This document shows positions 12,197-25,181 of a stretch of DNA of 64,000 nucleotides, one piece after another. Under the pieces are notes generated by a model. That model was given only the letters and a program-made list of their open reading frames with translations, did not search any database and was not told the DNA's origin. The stretch is from Theocolax elegans. Its lineage: Eukaryota > Arthropoda > Insecta > Hymenoptera > Cerocephalidae. Each line of letters begins with the position of its first letter. Within the stretch, counting starts at the first letter, position 1. Location: NCBI GenBank assembly GCA_026168455.1, contig CM047428.1:18194759-18258758 (forward strand), given 5' to 3'. The position numbers and the translations under genes are program-made.

Positions 12197-14111
12197 ATAT
12201 ATATACACGAATCGCATTAAAATTCATAGGCATTTGCTCAAAGTTTCCGTAATCGTGAACAATAGGCGTATACGTTAAAAATTACCTATATTTTATTATA
12301 ACAGGATATACGCCATTAACTTTATAAAACTTCTCATTTAAAATGTTAAATATTCCGAATTATACAGAGAAAACTATCTATTTTACAGTTGAATTGAATC
12401 ACTCGTCGCGCAAGTACAAATCCACCGAAAGAGAAAAAAGGTACAAGTATAATTTACCCGCGAATGTATACAATAGTTCCCTATCGATCGATCAATCGTA
12501 ATCTCAAAACAATTAACATTTGAATAAACGTCAAAAAAAAAAGAACGTCGCGAGGGAACAAAAAAAAAGGTAGACACAACCGTATCGACATATATCAACA
12601 AGCCTAAAGTAAAGGCCCCTCCTCTATACTCGGATTCATTATCGTCATCATAGCGCTACTTAGCATTATGCTAATGAACGACAATTTTCAATGCCATGAG
12701 AATCTTGGAGTATACAACAATGACACTCCAATTAACTTAGAAAGTTCTCCCTTGTATGTATGTATGCCTCTATATATATATATATATGTATATATGCCTA
12801 AGAAAAAAATATCGACGAGGATATATATATATGTATATATATAGGGATATATCGTAATCGGTATAGCGCGTTAACAAAACGACCGAGGGAATAATTTAAC
12901 AAAGAGAGTTCGTTCGCGAATGAATCGCGAGAGAGAAAGAGACGCGATTGCAAGAAGACGAAGGAGGAGGCTATACCCGCGACGAGAAGGAAGTCAACGT
13001 CCGAAGATTACGGCAATGACATTCACTTTTTCTCGTTCTTGCGCTCGCCTCTCTTTCTCCTCATTCTTTCTCTCTCGGTCACTTTTGTTTCGTACTTATT
13101 TTTCTTTCGAGATAAAGAGACAGAACCAGCATTTAGAGTGTATCAATAATAAAATTTCAAGATAAATTAATAATTCTATTAGGTAAACTATATCTGCCAA
13201 TTGGATTTAAAAACCACGCGGATACAGATCATTTTAAAGGGGTAAACACAACATAATTATTAACTACATTGTATACAAATATCATAAAACTGAAATGTAT
13301 ATACTCACAAGAAATAAATGAATAATTAATCAATTAGATGAGATTGATAGAACCGTCAATAATCAAATTGCGGTTAAGTTAAACAATTCACACGTTTCTT
13401 TAATAACCGTACTGATACTTGTGTGTGTGTGATCTTTTTCATAATTAGAAACAACTGACTTTTCCGGTTTTCCAAAATGTATGTAATAATTATTCCATAA
13501 TAATTAAAATTCCTTTATAAATTTATTTATTTATTTATTTATTTATAAAGACGTAAATTCAAAATAATATAAAATAATAAGCAAAGATCGATCATGTGCA
13601 TGGATATATTCTATTATACTTGCAATATTAATATATTCCAACGACTTTCTTGTCTTATACAGGTACTGATTGAAATGTGTAATGTAATACAAGAAATAAC
13701 TACGGTTTTATTGAAATTAAAATGTTGATACTTTAATTTTTCATCAACTAATATGTTTCATAAATTAGAATACTCGTGGATTATACGACAGTAACATTAA
13801 TAACAAATAATGTAGACAAACGAACTATAAGTCAATGTAAAATACGCCGCAAAATTACAAGTATAAAATTTACTACGCGTTACAACAGTTTTCATCAGGA
13901 TGATTATTTAAATAATCAAACGTTAATTCCTGTAAAAATGTTATTTCAACCGCTATAACTTTCAATTTTCAATAGGATATAAGACTGGAGATAAACGTTT
14001 CTCACGAAGCTACATAAAATTCCCTCTTAAATCTTCCTTCTCCCCCTCTCGATTTTATTTTCCGTTTATCATTTTCTCATTTTTCGTTTCTTTTTGATTA
14101 TCTCGTTTCAG
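12197..14111. other. Non-coding region upstream of the coding exon
   Basis: AT-rich with TA repeats (12770-12845) and a short ATTT repeat (13519-13545). A GC-richer patch at 12900-13090 contains Arg/Glu-rich frames derived from GA-rich DNA. I see no supported exon until the acceptor at 14111. Confidence 0.5.
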
Positions 14112-14532
14112 CGATGGACTTGGCGATAAACCGCCAGGCGGAAGAGACTGCGACTATCGACTCTAAGAGCGGCTACGATGTCACGAGGAAAAAAGTCACG
14201 CCTTGATCGCTCCACTGAGCGAGCTGCCCGATCATTCGTTGCATCCTCGCGTACGCGAAGGATGGGTTGAGACTCCCCCTTGTTTCCGAAAAAAATAGTG
14301 TTACCCTGAGTGTCGACACCCTATCGTTTCTTTTTTTTACGAAAACAACTCCTGTTTCAGGAGGTCAAACATATTTAAAAACCCCAGTGTTGACAAAAAT
14401 ATATCGAGTGTGGGAGAGAGTGAGAGAGAGAGTGAGTGAGAGATAGTGTGCGTGTGTGTGTGAGAGAGAGAGAGAGAAAGCGAAAGAGATAGAAAGAAAC
14501 TTAGTGAGTCACGCGAATGTGTTGGGACGACG
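14112..14532 (+). other. 5' UTR part of an exon, with an upstream ORF
   Basis: A pyrimidine-rich acceptor ending TTTCAG (14106-14111) starts the exon. An upstream ORF follows at once: ATG at 14114, stop TGA at 14204-14206, 30 codons of mixed composition. After it comes untranslated leader with a GA/GTGT-rich tract (about 14409-14485) just before the main ATG at 14533. The upstream ORF is not in frame with the main one. It could damp translation of the downstream protein, or it could be incidental. Confidence 0.45.
14409..14485. repeat. GA/GT microsatellite in the leader
   Basis: GA-rich, partly GTGT repeat lying 50-120 bp upstream of the coding start. Confidence 0.9.
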
Positions 14533-14818
14533 ATGGACGTGTTCAAGATCGACCAGTCGCTAACCGCGGGCTTGGGTAGCGCACCCGCGCCCGATACCCT
14601 CACCCCCGAGGTCTCGTTTGACGCGGGTAGCGAATTCAACCTGAGCTTCTTCGACGGACCCGAAGAGAATAGTGGACAGGGGTTCAGCGATCCCGGTTCC
14701 GTGGGTAGTGCAAGTGCGTCTCCCCCACCGGGAACGCCTGGGACATTGCCGGTTAATCCGGCTAGTACCACCAGTTTGCCGATCGTCCAAGTGCCTACTG
14801 GCATCGTTGTTAAACAAG
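14533..14818 (+). CDS. First coding exon of an unidentified acidic Ser/Pro/Gly-rich protein
   Basis: The frame starts MDVFKIDQSL and runs 95 codons plus one base to a splice donor (AAG/GTTCGT, cut 14818/14819), so the following intron is phase 1. The start has A at -3. The peptide is low in complexity but not repetitive. It has acidic/aromatic patches (EFNLSFFDGPEE), then Gly/Ser/Pro-rich stretches (GSASASPPPGTPGTLP) and a final IVQVPTGIVVKQ. This resembles the disordered activation region at the N-terminus of many transcription factors, but no domain is visible and I do not recognise the gene. GC content and third-position use differ clearly from the surrounding DNA, which supports real coding. 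The opposite-strand frame over the same bases (to 14337) is a shadow. The rest of the protein must come from later exons; 25955-26008 is phase-compatible. Surer that it is an exon than of any function. Confidence 0.6.
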
Positions 14819-15100
14819 GTTCGTTTACTTTAGTTTCATTTTATTTTTTATTTTCCTTCCTCCATTTTTCATTGTAGGTATACCGCTTAACATTTCATTT
14901 GGGCAATCTTTTTAATTAGCTTTTTTATACGAATCAATTAATTGATTATATAGCGCAATATATATCATGAAACAATACCTATTCAATTTTCAATTTTGAG
15001 CCAATCTTTAGATTCAGTCAATAAATTTAGCTAAATCTACAATTTTCTGGCCTCAACCCAAAAAAAGGAGAATATAACCGAGGCTTTGTTCCAGTAGGCC
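14819..15100 (+). other. Start of the intron
   Basis: AT-rich DNA following the donor, with in-frame stops soon after the splice point. Nothing else is seen. Confidence 0.5.
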
Positions 15101-15109
15101 TTAAATATA

Positions 15110-17090
15110 TTTATGGGGACCAGTCAGTGTTAAAATCAGCGCTATTCAATGTTAACAATTAATAATTTTCTTCATAACAATTGAAAACATTTCTTAATTT
15201 TTTAAACAAATTATATTATTATTAACTTTTATTTAAAATTTTTTAGCCAATTTATATGTCACTAACTGTTTTAAATAATTAAGTACTCTGATTTTGTTCC
15301 ATAGTGGACTTACCGCAGAATATCTCAGAAACAATTTCTTCGAATAGGCTGAGCTTTTACAGTAATTTTTAAATACGATTTAAATTCACTCAAGTAAAAC
15401 AGAAGTTCAATAATAGTCTAAATGTTTATATAAAAAAATTATTTAACGATTTTTTATATAATTTTTTATTTTTTTTAAATTAATCCCTAGTAGAAATCGT
15501 ATTCCAAAAATACGGGCGAAAAATGTGCCTATTTTTATCCTCCCGGTAAAACGTTTTTTCTCTTAATTTTTAATCATTAAATAGACTCAAACATAATTTA
15601 TATTCTGTTTTGAGCTAATTTATAGCTTATAAACATAGATCAAATTTGAGTCTAGTTGTAAATCAGACAAAAACGTTGATAACCCATTCGAAACTATAGG
15701 AATTTTGAAGTTTACTGTTACAGGAAAGCTGGAAATATTTTTTGAATGTTTTGAGGTTATGGTAATTCTATTAAATGTTAAAAAAATGGGTGATAAAGCT
15801 TTTCATCACAAGGTATTTAATACCCATGTTTAATTCCTAGTTCTTAGATTCAAATTTCTACTACGGATTCAGTAATAATAATTGCTTCCTCATAGAGAAA
15901 GTTTTGTAATAGTAAAATTTTTCGACTTGTTAAAAACATGTTATGAATATGTTTTAACATGGCAGGAGTTGAAATCACGTGTTTTTAGAAAATATCTGTA
16001 TGTGTGTGTATGTATACCGCCGTATTTCCGAAACTGCTCCGTCAATATGTCTCAGCTTGCGTGTATAATTTGATTTTTATTTTCCGAATTCTGGAAAAGA
16101 CTTTGGTTATTAATCCCTCAAATAGTTTTAGTTTTAAAAACAATTTTCGATTCATCTCTATTTTTAAATATTTTATATCTTGGTAATTAATCAGTCAAAT
16201 ATGCTGAAAAATGTACGATGAACGAACCATCTATAATGGTCATAAACTGTGCTTTGGAAAAGTACGTAACCTGCTTTAAAATTAAAACATAAAAATATAA
16301 AGAAACTTAACATAAATGCAAGGTGCGCGCTTATGCGCAAGATGGCTTCTAGTTTGTTATGTTATTAATTAATGCCATCTAAAATTTTCTATGCCAGTTG
16401 ATGAATAACTCAATTTGATTGTACACAATTGTCTTATAATGAATAAAAATTCTTGTAATATTTGAAACAGAAGATTATGAATAATATTAATTGAGAATTA
16501 ACGAAATGACCTTTATTTTTCTATTTTAGTAATTTTTTATTACATTTATCATATAGACGTGTACTTTTTTTATTACACAAATACATTGATTTTTTTAGTT
16601 AGTTGTAACTAGCTATATAAGTTTCAGTTAGAAAAGAATAATTTTTTTCGAAATGTTATAACATTTTGTTTTAAGTAATTAAATAATACTATATTTGAGT
16701 AATATATTACATATAGGATCGACATGTTAATTTGAGGAAGCTACGTGCCAATTAATTGGCAGCGGTTTTTTTATTACAATATTAACACAGTCTGTTCTAT
16801 TCAAGTGGATTAAAATCATATTTAAAAGTAACAGTTAAAATTTCAGCCTATTCTATGAAGTTATTCCCGAGATATCCTGCAGTAAGCCCATTATAGAAAA
16901 AATCAGTGCAGTCTCATAATTATAATTAATATAGTTGTACTGTGACAAATTGGCCAAAAAATTTTAAATGAAAGTAATAATAATATAATTTGTTCAAAAA
17001 AATTAAGAAATGTTTTCAATTGTTATGAAAAAAATTGTTAATTGTTAATATTGAATAGCTTTTATTCAATTTTAACACTGGCTGGTTCCC
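15110..17090. mobile_element. Long inverted-repeat element with a possible 9-bp target duplication
   Basis: The arms at about 15115-15405 and 16795-17086 are reverse complements with scattered mismatches. The outer ends share GGGGACCAGTCAGTG-like and GGGAACCAGCCAGTG-like termini. The word TTAAATATA flanks both sides (15101-15109 and 17091-17099), a plausible 9-bp target duplication. The 1.4-kb interior is AT-rich with no transposase frame, so this is a non-autonomous element, probably DNA-transposon derived. Superfamily unknown; a TTAA-type target is an alternative. Confidence 0.65.
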
Positions 17091-17099
17091 TTAAATATA

Positions 17100-17702
17100 C
17101 GTGACTAAATTGATAATTTAGAAAAAGTAAAAACAGTAGTAGTTAATATAAGATACAATTAAACCAATATATATTTAAAATTTTACATATAAAGTTGACT
17201 CTATACATATTCGTTCTATATAATTAAAACCTGTTCGTAATCGTAAAACGAGGCAGTGGAAAGTGACAATTCGAAATATTTACATCGTTTAAATTATTGA
17301 ATAATATTACCCAACAAAAGATTTATTGTATACTGTAAAGTACCCAATTGTTGATCACGAACCAATTTCTGATCAGAATATTATTTTAATAAAATAATAA
17401 GACTTACATAAATCTAAACGTTGCTACACCCATTTTAAAGGTAAAATAATCAATAATTGGTTAGTAGTCTTAATTAGAAATTGGTATACGTATCGAAAAT
17501 TTACTGATCAGAAATTGATAATTCCCACCTTTTTCTCAGATTGTTGCTTCCTTAAAAATAGCAGTTATTTTATTTTTCTAAGATAGCTAAAAGGAAGTTT
17601 AATACTTATATTTCCTGTATGCGTCAATATATATATGTATACAATTATTAGCCTTTATTAACATACAATTATTTTATGAATGTACAGATTTGCCTTAATA
17701 AA
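17100..17702. other. AT-rich spacer
   Basis: No gene. Several short words such as CTGATCAGAA recur near 17360 and 17505, but no clear element boundary is visible. Confidence 0.4.
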
Positions 17703-18746
17703 GAGAGTGTCACATCTCCGGAAACGGATCTTTACCAAACTCTAGGATATGTTTACTACTATAAAAACATAAAGAAACTTAGAGTTTTAGACTCTAACGC
17801 TCTTCTTTACGATAGATACAAGCAAATAACAAAAAATTTCGCCAAAAAAGCCCTTGATCACTTATAACTCAAAAATAAACAAAGATATATACTCAAACTT
17901 AAGTTTAGAAAAAAAACTGAGATCAAGTAGAGTAGCTTTACAAAAATAGAAGCTTAACGGGATGTCGGATCTAAATTACAAGAATCTGCACCTTTCAACA
18001 CAAAATTATATCTAAAATATAACATTAAAAATCTGAAAAAATTCATACGGATAGCTGAAAACATAAGGAAGAGCTTGACGTTTTGATTTTTTAATGAAAA
18101 AGCATTTATTAAATAATAAATGAATAAACAATGTTTGGTCGGTAATTATTGATCTAAAAAGGCATAATCTTTCAACCCAAACATCGTGATCAAATTATGA
18201 ATTTAAAAATCTGGAAAAATTTAGGTATATTATTTAAAACATACCTAAGGGTTTGACGTTCGGCGTTTTTTAAAAACTTTATTCATTTGTTTATAAAACA
18301 AAGTACAAAATGACCATTTTCTGGGTCCGACATCCCCTTAAATATCTTAATTTGATCGAAAGTTATGGAAAAATAAAAAAAAGAAGACGATTTGTCCTAA
18401 AAAATAAGCAAATTTTTTAATTCAAAATAGTTATCAAAATATCGTTAAATTCGTTTTTCTTTCATAACTTTTGACCAAATTAAGATATTTAAGCTTTTTT
18501 TTTTAAATCTAATCTACTTGATTTCATCTTTCTTTTGGATTTAAGTTTGGAAGCCTATATTTGTTTCCGAGTTATAAGCGATCAAAGTGAAGGGTTTTTT
18601 TGACGAGATTTTTCGTTATTTGCTTGTATTTATCGTAAAAAAGAGCGTTAGAGTCTAAAACTCTGAGTTTCTTTATATTTTTATAGTAGTAAACATATCC
18701 TAGAGTTTGGTAAAGATCCGATTACCGGAGATGTGACTGCACTCTC
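17703..18746. mobile_element. Foldback element, family A copy 1
   Basis: The arms (about 17703-17960 and 18480-18746) are reverse complements, with GAGAGTG at the left end and CACTCTC at the right. Inside the arms the words GGGATGTCGGA (from about 17960) and TCCGACATCCC (from about 18332) also pair. The centre holds two diverged direct copies of a unit of about 175 bp (near 17996 and 18172), each with an AAAATCTG-GAAAAAT-like word. A 63-codon frame at 17676-17867 lies mostly in the left arm and is not a gene. The arm sequence resembles 25371-25640, so both belong to one family. Confidence 0.65.
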
Positions 18747-21700
18747 CTGGTAAGAGATATTAATTGTAATCACTAAATTTTTCCTGCATTTCATAATTTC
18801 ACCCAGTTTTTACATTTTTAATTCATGTGCAAACACTTTCTAGATTACTCGATCAATAAATGTCCCATCTGATGTGAATATAAAGTAATATTTTATCCTA
18901 CCTTTTGTTACGGTTAATATATTTTGAGTATACGCGAGATTCGACCATAAGAGTAATTTCTCCTTTTTCTTACTAGTGAAAACAGAGCTCACGTAACTGG
19001 ACTGCATTTCTACTCTAAAAATGTGATGTTTTCGATAGTAAGTAAGCGCATTACGTAAGTCCAAATCTTTCGAACGTTCAGTCGGAATTTCATGTTCATA
19101 ATTCTAACAAATAAAATATAATGTACAAATAGTGTAGGATATTACGTAATTGCTTCAATTATCACATATTATTTCATTTTTTCGTAATTTTATTTTGCAA
19201 ATTTCATTTCAACTGTATTATTGCAGAATTGACAATGCACGCGTAACAATTTTAATTTTTGATAAAATTCATTATTATCCATTTGTACTCTGTCTCGTTG
19301 TAGCGCCAACAGTTTATGCCTATTACTTCTTTAGAAAATTTATTTTATTCACTACTACAAATTCCAGTACTTTGTACCGAGTCATCGTAGTTACCGCGTA
19401 AAGTATAATCAATCTTTCCATTTTTACCATTCGTAGCAATAGTAGTTTTCTTTGTAAAATATATGTATTATAACGAAAGAAAAAAAAATGAATTTCGATT
19501 GCAATTATCTACGTAGAAACTCGTAATTCATAGAACCCCGTAGCATTCTCCAAAACTCTAACAGCCCATAACATGCACGCGCCATTAACAATCGCGTTCC
19601 TCGCTCCTTATAGGACTCGAAGGAAAAATAAGAAACCCGCGTAACTGTAGAAAGTTGAGACTCGAAGACAAGGTGTTGGCTATATAGTTTAAAAACGCGT
19701 AATCCCTTACAATGCAATTTTATGTAATAAACATCGTGAAATAACTTGGAAAACTTTTTGACCCACAAATCATCTATATACATAATACAATCAGCAAGGA
19801 CACATTGTGATTTATGTGGGTTCCGTACATACATGTGTATATAGATATATATAGATATTTGTCTTCTCATTTTTTTTCACTTGGACGGCGTTAAATCCCC
19901 ATGGGTACCGTACGGATATCTCTTCCTAACTTGGATTTGGGAATGTTGGCTAGGAGGATTGAACTGGTGTCTTTATTCTTGATGGTCCGCTAGAGGCTGT
20001 GATTGAAAGTTAGGGATTTGAATAAATCTTACGGTAGTTACACTGGATTTTACCTTTTTTTACGAATCGTTGGAAAAATATTGAATCTTTGCGTCTGTTG
20101 TGCAATCGTTGTCAGTTAAAAAAAAAGGATATACCAAAGGTCTTTTAAGGATAGAATACATAAAATTTGTGTTAAATTAACGTTTCTATTTATATAAGGT
20201 AATGTTACGAAGATTAGTAATCAAACTTTATTACGGCGTAATGCTGTAATAGAAAATATATAATAATTGACGTAATGATTAACTACTTTTTATTTTAACG
20301 AGCGATGATCGTTATAAAATTCTAGGTGTAAATAGTTGACTATAATAAGCAACAATGCATGTATATAGATAGTTACGTTTGACAAATTTTGCGTATTATT
20401 GCAAAAAATGTTATTATTTTAAAACATGTACGAATTACTTCAGTAATATAATAATGTTATTTAACATTAAGAGAGTGTAAAATTCTCCAAGAGAAATTTA
20501 TTACTCAATGAATATTCAACTGAATATTAATATAATTAATTGAATTTACTTATGTAAATATGTGTTGTATCATAATTGCTTTATGCCTACATTATGCTAT
20601 TTTTATTATCTCTATGTAGAATAATTCGAACAATTTCTTTTCGCATAAATACATAGATATAATTAAATGTATCAAAACGCAAATTTCGCAATAAATCCCT
20701 CATTATATTTATCACTATCAAACAATCTGCGATCCATTAAAACGCCGCAAAAATTCTTGAAACTTCCAACTGTCACTTTAGAGAATTTATCTATCGATCA
20801 AAATCCCCTCAACTATTTGTTATGAACTTTATATAGATATATACATATATGTATGCATTTGCGAGCACTGAGAGGCCTCCACGAATTCCCTCGACATAAT
20901 ACGCTTTAAATTTCTCAGAGTGCATAGTCACTTTATTAGGGTTTATTTTCAGTGATTGATATAGCGAAATTTTTGACCAATTTGCATTCAATGAAATGAT
21001 GTAATATATTATAATTCTAGTTTATACTCACTTCGATTGAGTAACTCTACAGTGTACATTTATAGATAATAAATCCGTTATGAGTTATTGGTAATGTACA
21101 GTAAACAATTTATGTAATATAAATATTCTATGGTCTACATTTGAAAAATTTTAAAAACTGGATTTATTCTATGAACTCATATTTTAAATTTAACGAGCTT
21201 TCCTAAAATATCATTTGTTACCTTTAATAAGTAAGATTTAAAAGTCTATGGAATTTCATATTTTAGAGAAGGAGGTACCTTTTTAATTCAGGATAAAAAT
21301 GGAATACTTGTTAGATATTTACGAAGCAGCTTTTTTAAAAGTAAGTTTAATTGAAAATGTTTCAGTATTATTATATTGAGAAATGATTTTTGCATTACCT
21401 TACTTTCTGCCAGGTGTTCGTTATCTCTTTTGCTCTCTCGCTTTGTATATCTTTTCTTTTGTCAAATAGTTGGATAAGAATAGAAGATCCTTTTCTTTTG
21501 GTATTACGTGCAGCTTACGCAATGATATCAATTTCCACGTTATCGAGAGATAAGGATACGAGGTTTCGAAATTCACAGGTATATCTCGAAGTATAAGCAG
21601 CTAACGATAATTTAAAATATTGTGACAGTGACAATATCAATATTATCCAATTGCGCCCTTATTATATAAACTGAATAATCTGATTATTTAAATTGATAAC

Positions 21701-23355
21701 GTGAAGAATTATTAGGTATACGATAGAAACAAAAATTGTTCACCAATCACGCTGCATAGCCGTAAAACTATTAGATGAAAACGGTGTATATAGATATATA
21801 TATATACACTCTTTAATAAATTCGGTATTACGAGTCATTAGCGTCATTGTTACGCCGCATCGAGTTACAGAGGGTGAGCAAAGAGAAGAGGAGTCCAGGC
21901 AACCCGCGATTGTAATTAGCGCAATATCAAATGTGATCCATTGCTCAATCGGAGCCCTTGTAGCACAATGAAACGCGTATATCTACATCCACATACGAGC
22001 TCGCTCTTTCGTAATATATATACACATTGGACGTTGTGCGCGCTATAAGTGTCTATATACGGATACCGGCCGAATTACCGTTGGTGCAATGTACGTCTAA
22101 TTACGGCGTGATTAATCATAATCAACCGCTTAGTTGATAAATGCGAAAGAGTTTATGCTCGATTTATGTAATGTACCTATATCTACATACACCAGATACG
22201 CTACCACATTACATTGCGATTTATGCGCGTTTGTTTATATTTCCGACTTTTCAGACGAGTCTATATTATACACTCACGTATATGTACTCGCGTATACATG
22301 ATTATTATATTTATATTTTTTGATTTATTTTGATGTAATGTAAGCGTTTTTTTTAATAAAAATTTTAGTCGATATTTACAAAGTGTAGTAATTTTCGCAT
22401 TTTTATACGCCGATCCGGCATCCCCTTTCGCGAAAATTCCTAATACGTTCTACGATCATTTTTTTAAGTTTTTACTTTATATATTATTAATAAGAATACG
22501 CATAATTTGCAGCTAGTTACACGTACCATTATATAAATTGCTGCAGTATTTACATATATACACCTATACGTATACATATATATATACATATACACGTGCT
22601 GTTTTTATTATAGAATCTCGTTATAAAGACGCGCTGGTGTACAAATCGTTACAATAAGAAATAATAGTCATTATATTCAAGTCGTAGCTATAGAAATTGC
22701 TGTGTAATGGGTTGAATATAAATTAACCTTTAATATTTTATAATTTTATCGTGTATAATTTACTAGAACGTTTAATTATCAAAGTGCTGGGGTTTTTTTT
22801 AGAGATTATATACACACTGCAGTAAAAAAAAGAAGGGAAAATATATTTTATCACGAAAATCCCTTAGTAGAATAGACTAATACAAATTTCTAACTATTTT
22901 TCAGAAGTCTTTTTTTACTTTAACACGGGACCTCTAGTTTTTAGCCGAATAATATAAAACTACCCACGGACTTTATAAAAAAAGTGCAACGAGTATATAT
23001 ACCTTACCCTTTTTTGTAACATTTTTACCACGGAAGAAGAGAAAAAAAGTACACGTATAAAAGTGCATGTGTACACTCGCGCATATAATAAAAGTAACGA
23101 ATTTCTTTGTTTATTTTACGTATACCGAGGGCTAATTCAATAGACACGTACTCATCATCCTTGTCAAAAAAAAAGAAAAGAAAATAGAAAACTAAAAATA
23201 ACGAAAATATACGATTACGAAATAGCACTCGTAACCCACGCAGTATACAATACTTTTTAGTTTGAATATTAGCGCGTCATTCGAATTTTTTATTATCACC
23301 CCGTGCGTCTTATCCGTCATTCCTGCCTATTCATTCCTCCCTCGTCTCTCTTCGT

Positions 23356-23392
<37 letters not shown>

Positions 23393-25181
23393 TAGACACG
23401 AATTTTTTCCGGTCTTGAGTTCTTCTCCCTTTCTCCTGCCATTTATCATTCATCATTCTGCATTTTCTACCTTCTCTTTTTCTGTTATCCACTTTATTCT
23501 CTTGCCTGTCTCTCGCTCCTTCATTCTTTGGGTATCTCACTACGTGCTTTCTTCGTCATTCTCTTTCGAGAAGACAGAAAGAGAGAGGGAAAGAGAGAGA
23601 AAGAGTCTAATGTACTTGACGTTTTGTTACTATCGCTTAAAGAGATTCGGTTTTAATGATGAATCCTTCACTTTTTCACGACACTTTATAGTTATTGATG
23701 TCTTTTCGAATTACTTACTCAGATTAATTTGATTTTAAGTGACTTGTACTTATCGATAAACATTATATTTATATTTTTTCTTAAATTTTGTTATATTGAT
23801 CTTTATACTTCGAAGAAATGTGTTTTAATAGAATTTGCTTAAACTATAGTAACAATATTACGCGAGGAAAAGAAAAATTAAATTTGGCAGAATGTATAAA
23901 GAAGGAAGCATTACGCAATTTCTCTTCCTGTATTTGGGTAGCCCGGGGAAAAAATACTAAAGTACTCGAAAGGTTGAAACGTTCATAAATATATTCTAAC
24001 GTTGATATTTACCAAAGCCTTACAGATTCATCCGGTATTTCCAAAATTTCCATACTGTTGTTTTCGAACGATCCCCTTTTTCCCATCGAAGCCGGTAGTA
24101 TATAGGCAACCCTCGGGGGCCAACAAAAGTGCAAATACCAAACCCTCCATTAAAAGTCAATCCCCTAAGTCATCCCAAGATCTCGTCGAGTCGTCGAGAT
24201 CCCTCGCTGATGGAACCTAGGGGTTCTCCGCACCACCTGTGTATTATTAAACCGCTCTCTATATAGTCTCCGCGAATTATAATGACCACGGAGTAGGAAC
24301 AGCGTCTGCGGCAGCGGCACCACCACCACCACCAGCACCAGCACCAACAGCCTCGTCTCTTCCTTCGACTTGCATCCGCTTCATGCTATTCCTACAGCAT
24401 TGTTCGCGAGATTCTGCCTGTGGAGGGTTAACGATCTCCTCGCTGAGCTATTTTCTACGACGAGCGGAAAACGCTGGCGCGCTGTTGACTCGAGTGTGTT
24501 TTCGGAGAACGTTTTCCGCGACGACTTCCTGGTGGAGGAAAGTGCTTTGCCCGTTGCGGTCGTTTTTTCTTCCCCTCGTTTTTTTTTTCATAGGAAATGA
24601 GGCTTTTGTATACCGAGTTGCGGAAAAATGCGCGGATGAAAATTACGATAAATGTGTCTTATTACGGATCCTTTGTTGGATTTTGTGGAATTTAGCATTG
24701 TTCCGAGCATAAAATTTCTGTTGAGTTAAACCATCGCTTTTCTATTGGTTAAACTCCTTTGGCTCTAAATTGTAGGTTTTTCCGATGTTTGCCAGATGAT
24801 AATTTACAATGAGCACTTCTATTACCATCAATTTATAGATTTTGGAACATCCTTTTCTTTCTCGTGTTAGTCTACAATACTAAATAATTCCTGTTGGGTA
24901 TTAAAACATTCAAATTTTAATTCGATTTTAGTAATGTTATGGTAATTTCTGAGTAGTACTGTCTATTCGTCTTATCATAAAAGTATATTACTAGAAAAAA
25001 ATTGAAATAAGAAAATATAGACTAGCATTGCTCTACATATTCCTTTTGAAACTCTTGCAGAAATAGATTAGTATTCTCTTCATTTCTATTCAACTCAACA
25101 TGTGTTTAAAGAGAATCATTTTTTGTATTGCAACATCCTGTACATAAGTTAAGTACTAACTAAAAAATTAAACTCACAAGG
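18747..25181. other. Long non-coding region
   Basis: Mostly AT-rich DNA. It contains a CA repeat at 23360-23386, TA runs near 21795 and 22555, and GC-richer patches at 19500-19640, 21840-22140 and 24020-24500. A minus-strand frame of 121 codons at 19505-19870 and a + strand frame of 72 codons at 24002-24220 have some coding-like composition, but neither has a recognisable domain or a full pair of splice sites. A CAC/CAG trinucleotide patch lies near 24318-24350. I do not call genes here. Confidence 0.5.
23360..23386. repeat. CA microsatellite
   Basis: Uninterrupted (CA)n of about 27 bp. Confidence 0.95.

Noticed and set aside
17676..17867. 63-codon + strand frame with fairly ordinary composition
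   Set aside because: It lies almost wholly in the arm of a foldback element and has no partner exon. The matching opposite arm is broken.
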